NCBI GenBank assembly: GCA_035535055.1
Contig: DATLQT010000029.1
Location: forward strand, 1 to 13,814
DNA length: 13,814 bases
Direction of reading: 5' to 3'
Source of the DNA: UBA6019 sp035535055
Lineage (GTDB): Bacteria > Chloroflexota > Dormibacteria > Dormibacterales > Dormibacteraceae
Part shown: positions 12,679 to 13,814 of the stretch, in pieces
How the letters are laid out: each line of letters opens with the position of its first letter
How positions within the stretch are numbered: the stretch's first letter is position 1
Program-made: the position numbers and the translations under genes
Notes under the pieces: generated by a model
Told to the model about the DNA's origin: nothing
The model's database searches: none
What the model saw: the letters and a program-made list of their open reading frames with translations, nothing else

Positions 12679-13814
12679 GGCCGTATCCCCCCGCTGTCAG
12701 CGCAGCGGCCGGCGACCGAGCCGCTGTTTTTCGCATCAGGTCCAACCACCGCTTGCCCGCCATCGGCCAGGCCATGTCCTTTGCGTAGGCGTAGGCGCGA
12801 TGTTCGAGACCGGCCTTGAGCGTGGGATCGTCAAGGATGGAGTTCACGGCCGACGCTAGCTGCCCAGAATCCTGGAATCCCACGACCAGCCCCCGGCCGT
12901 CGGCCAGCGATTCGAGAGCGTGGAGATACGCGGTCGAGACGATCGCTTTGCCCGCGCCGAGCGCGTAAGCCAGAGTTCCGCTGGTTATCTGCTGCGGATC
13001 CAGGTAGGGGGTCACGTAGACATCGGTGGCGATCAGCAGATCGATGATGTCCTGTTGAGCCAGGTATTCGTTCCTGAAGAGGACGTGGCTCTCCAGGTCA
13101 AGGCCCTCGACCTCGGCCAGAAGCGAATCCCGGTACTTCTCGCCCGCCTTGCGCACCAGCTCCGGATGGGTCTGTCCGGCGACCAGATAGATCGCTTCCG
13201 GGTGGCGGTACAGGACCGACGGCATCGCTCGCACCATGTACTCGAGGCCTTTGCGCGGATCGACCAGGCCGAAGGTGGAGATCAGGGTTCTCCCGGTAAT
13301 GCCCCATCTCTCCTTCATCCGCCTCCGGCCGTGCGGCTCGATCGCCGGCATCCCATGTGGGATCACGGTCGCCGGTCGGTCGATCCCATAGGCGGAGTCG
13401 AGGAGCCAAACGGCGGTTTCGGCCATCACTACGATTTCGTCGCTGAGCCGGGCGGCCGTGCGAACCGCCTCACGCAGCGATGGCGCCGGCTGCGGGGGAA
13501 TCGTATGGAAGGTCGTCACCACGGGCTTGCGAAGGGCTTCCAGGAAGGTGCGAAGATGGTCCTCGTAGGCGCCGTTGCGCCAGATCCCATAGAGCCCGAA
13601 TTCGTGTTGGACGTTGACGACTTCGACTTCTGATGCGTTGATTGCCTCGGCCGCCCGGCGATAGCTCCCCGCGTCGCCTTGCCGGATCCGCCACCGAACT
13701 TGCTCGTCGTAGCGACGCAACAGGTCGGGCTCCTCGATAGCGGCTACCGAGATGCTTAGGCTTGGGTCAGCGGATTCCATCGCCGTGATCAGGTCATGGG
13801 AGAAGGTCGCTATC
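12671..13814 (-). CDS. GT4-family glycosyltransferase, 5' end outside the window
   Basis: A GT-B-fold retaining glycosyltransferase using a nucleotide-sugar donor, probably cytoplasmic. The frame is open to the window edge. The residues before the internal ATG at 13778-13780 read IATFSHDLITAM, matching the N-terminal 'GIATFT.DL' acceptor-side motif of this GT4 subgroup, so the true start is further right. C-terminal donor-binding features are LISTFGLVDPRKGLEYMVRA, YLVAGQTHPELVRKAGEKYR, FRNEYL, then YLDPQQITSGTLAYALGAGK followed by AIVSTAYLHALESLADGRG, which holds the nucleotide-sugar EX7E-like region with the first acidic residue apparently replaced. It lacks a fused toroid domain; such a domain is encoded separately two genes downstream. 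It is the first visible gene of a four-gene minus-strand operon and overlaps GH130 by 8 bp. Donor (possibly GDP-mannose) and acceptor are not determinable from the sequence. Confidence 0.9.
   Translation of the reverse strand, partial: IATFSHDLITAMESADPSLSISVAAIEEPDLLRRYDEQVRWRIRQGDAGSYRRAAEAINASEVEVVNVQHEFGLYGIWRNGAYEDHLRTFLEALRKPVVTTFHTIPPQPAPSLREAVRTAARLSDEIVVMAETAVWLLDSAYGIDRPATVIPHGMPAIEPHGRRRMKERWGITGRTLISTFGLVDPRKGLEYMVRAMPSVLYRHPEAIYLVAGQTHPELVRKAGEKYRDSLLAEVEGLDLESHVLFRNEYLAQQDIIDLLIATDVYVTPYLDPQQITSGTLAYALGAGKAIVSTAYLHALESLADGRGLVVGFQDSGQLASAVNSILDDPTLKAGLEHRAYAYAKDMAWPMAGKRWLDLMRKTAARSPAAALTAGGYGRG

Noticed and set aside
12920..13633. 237-residue plus-strand frame opposite the glycosyltransferase
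   Set aside because: Antisense shadow; the minus-strand GT4 motifs are clear and continue beyond the window edge.
1..13814. CRISPR arrays, tRNA genes, riboswitches or prophage genes
   Set aside because: I found no regularly spaced repeats, tRNA T-loop signatures, recognisable riboswitch cores or phage proteins by eye.

Overview
The window is GC-rich throughout, with GTG and TTG starts alongside ATG and a strong G/C bias at third codon positions. It fits a high-GC soil- or environment-type bacterium, for example Chloroflexota/Dormibacterota-like or actinobacterial. No rRNA, tRNA or phylogenetic marker is present, so the lineage is a guess. The window edges cut a transposase on the left and a glycosyltransferase on the right.

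Layout. (1) Positions 1-703: the 3' end of an IS256-family insertion sequence (transposase C-terminus, then a probable right terminal inverted repeat), followed by about 270 bp with no recognisable gene. (2) Positions 974-2624, minus strand: a universal stress protein gene followed by an acyltransferase-3 membrane protein gene. (3) Positions 2625-2937: a divergent intergenic region. (4) Positions 2938-9521, plus strand: a tightly packed operon for a phosphotransferase system (PTS) with unusual partners. The order is EIIB, EIIC (galactitol/Sgc type), M42 metallopeptidase (SgcX/FrvX-like), BtpA/SgcQ-family protein, ribulose-phosphate-3-epimerase-like protein (SgcE-like), EIIA and Enzyme I. (5) Positions 9486-9779, minus strand: HPr, tail to tail with Enzyme I and overlapping it by 36 bp. 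(6) Positions 9928-13814, minus strand: an overlapping four-gene operon running GT4 glycosyltransferase (cut by the window edge), GH130 mannoside phosphorylase/hydrolase family protein, an (alpha/alpha)-toroid glycosidase-like protein and a PNPOx-like flavin-binding protein.

How it works together. The central locus encodes every step of a PEP-dependent phosphorelay (EI, HPr, EIIA, EIIB, EIIC) next to three soluble enzymes corresponding to those of the cryptic E. coli sgc system, whose substrate, to my knowledge, is unknown. I infer that an unidentified sugar, pentitol or sugar conjugate is imported and phosphorylated, then processed by the M42, BtpA-family and epimerase-like proteins. All phosphorylation sites are visible: EI His184, HPr His15, EIIA His65 and EIIB Cys12. 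The right-hand operon looks like synthesis or turnover of a mannose-containing glycan or oligosaccharide. No transcriptional regulator for either operon is in the window. The best candidate for an under-described system is the self-contained sgc-like PTS.
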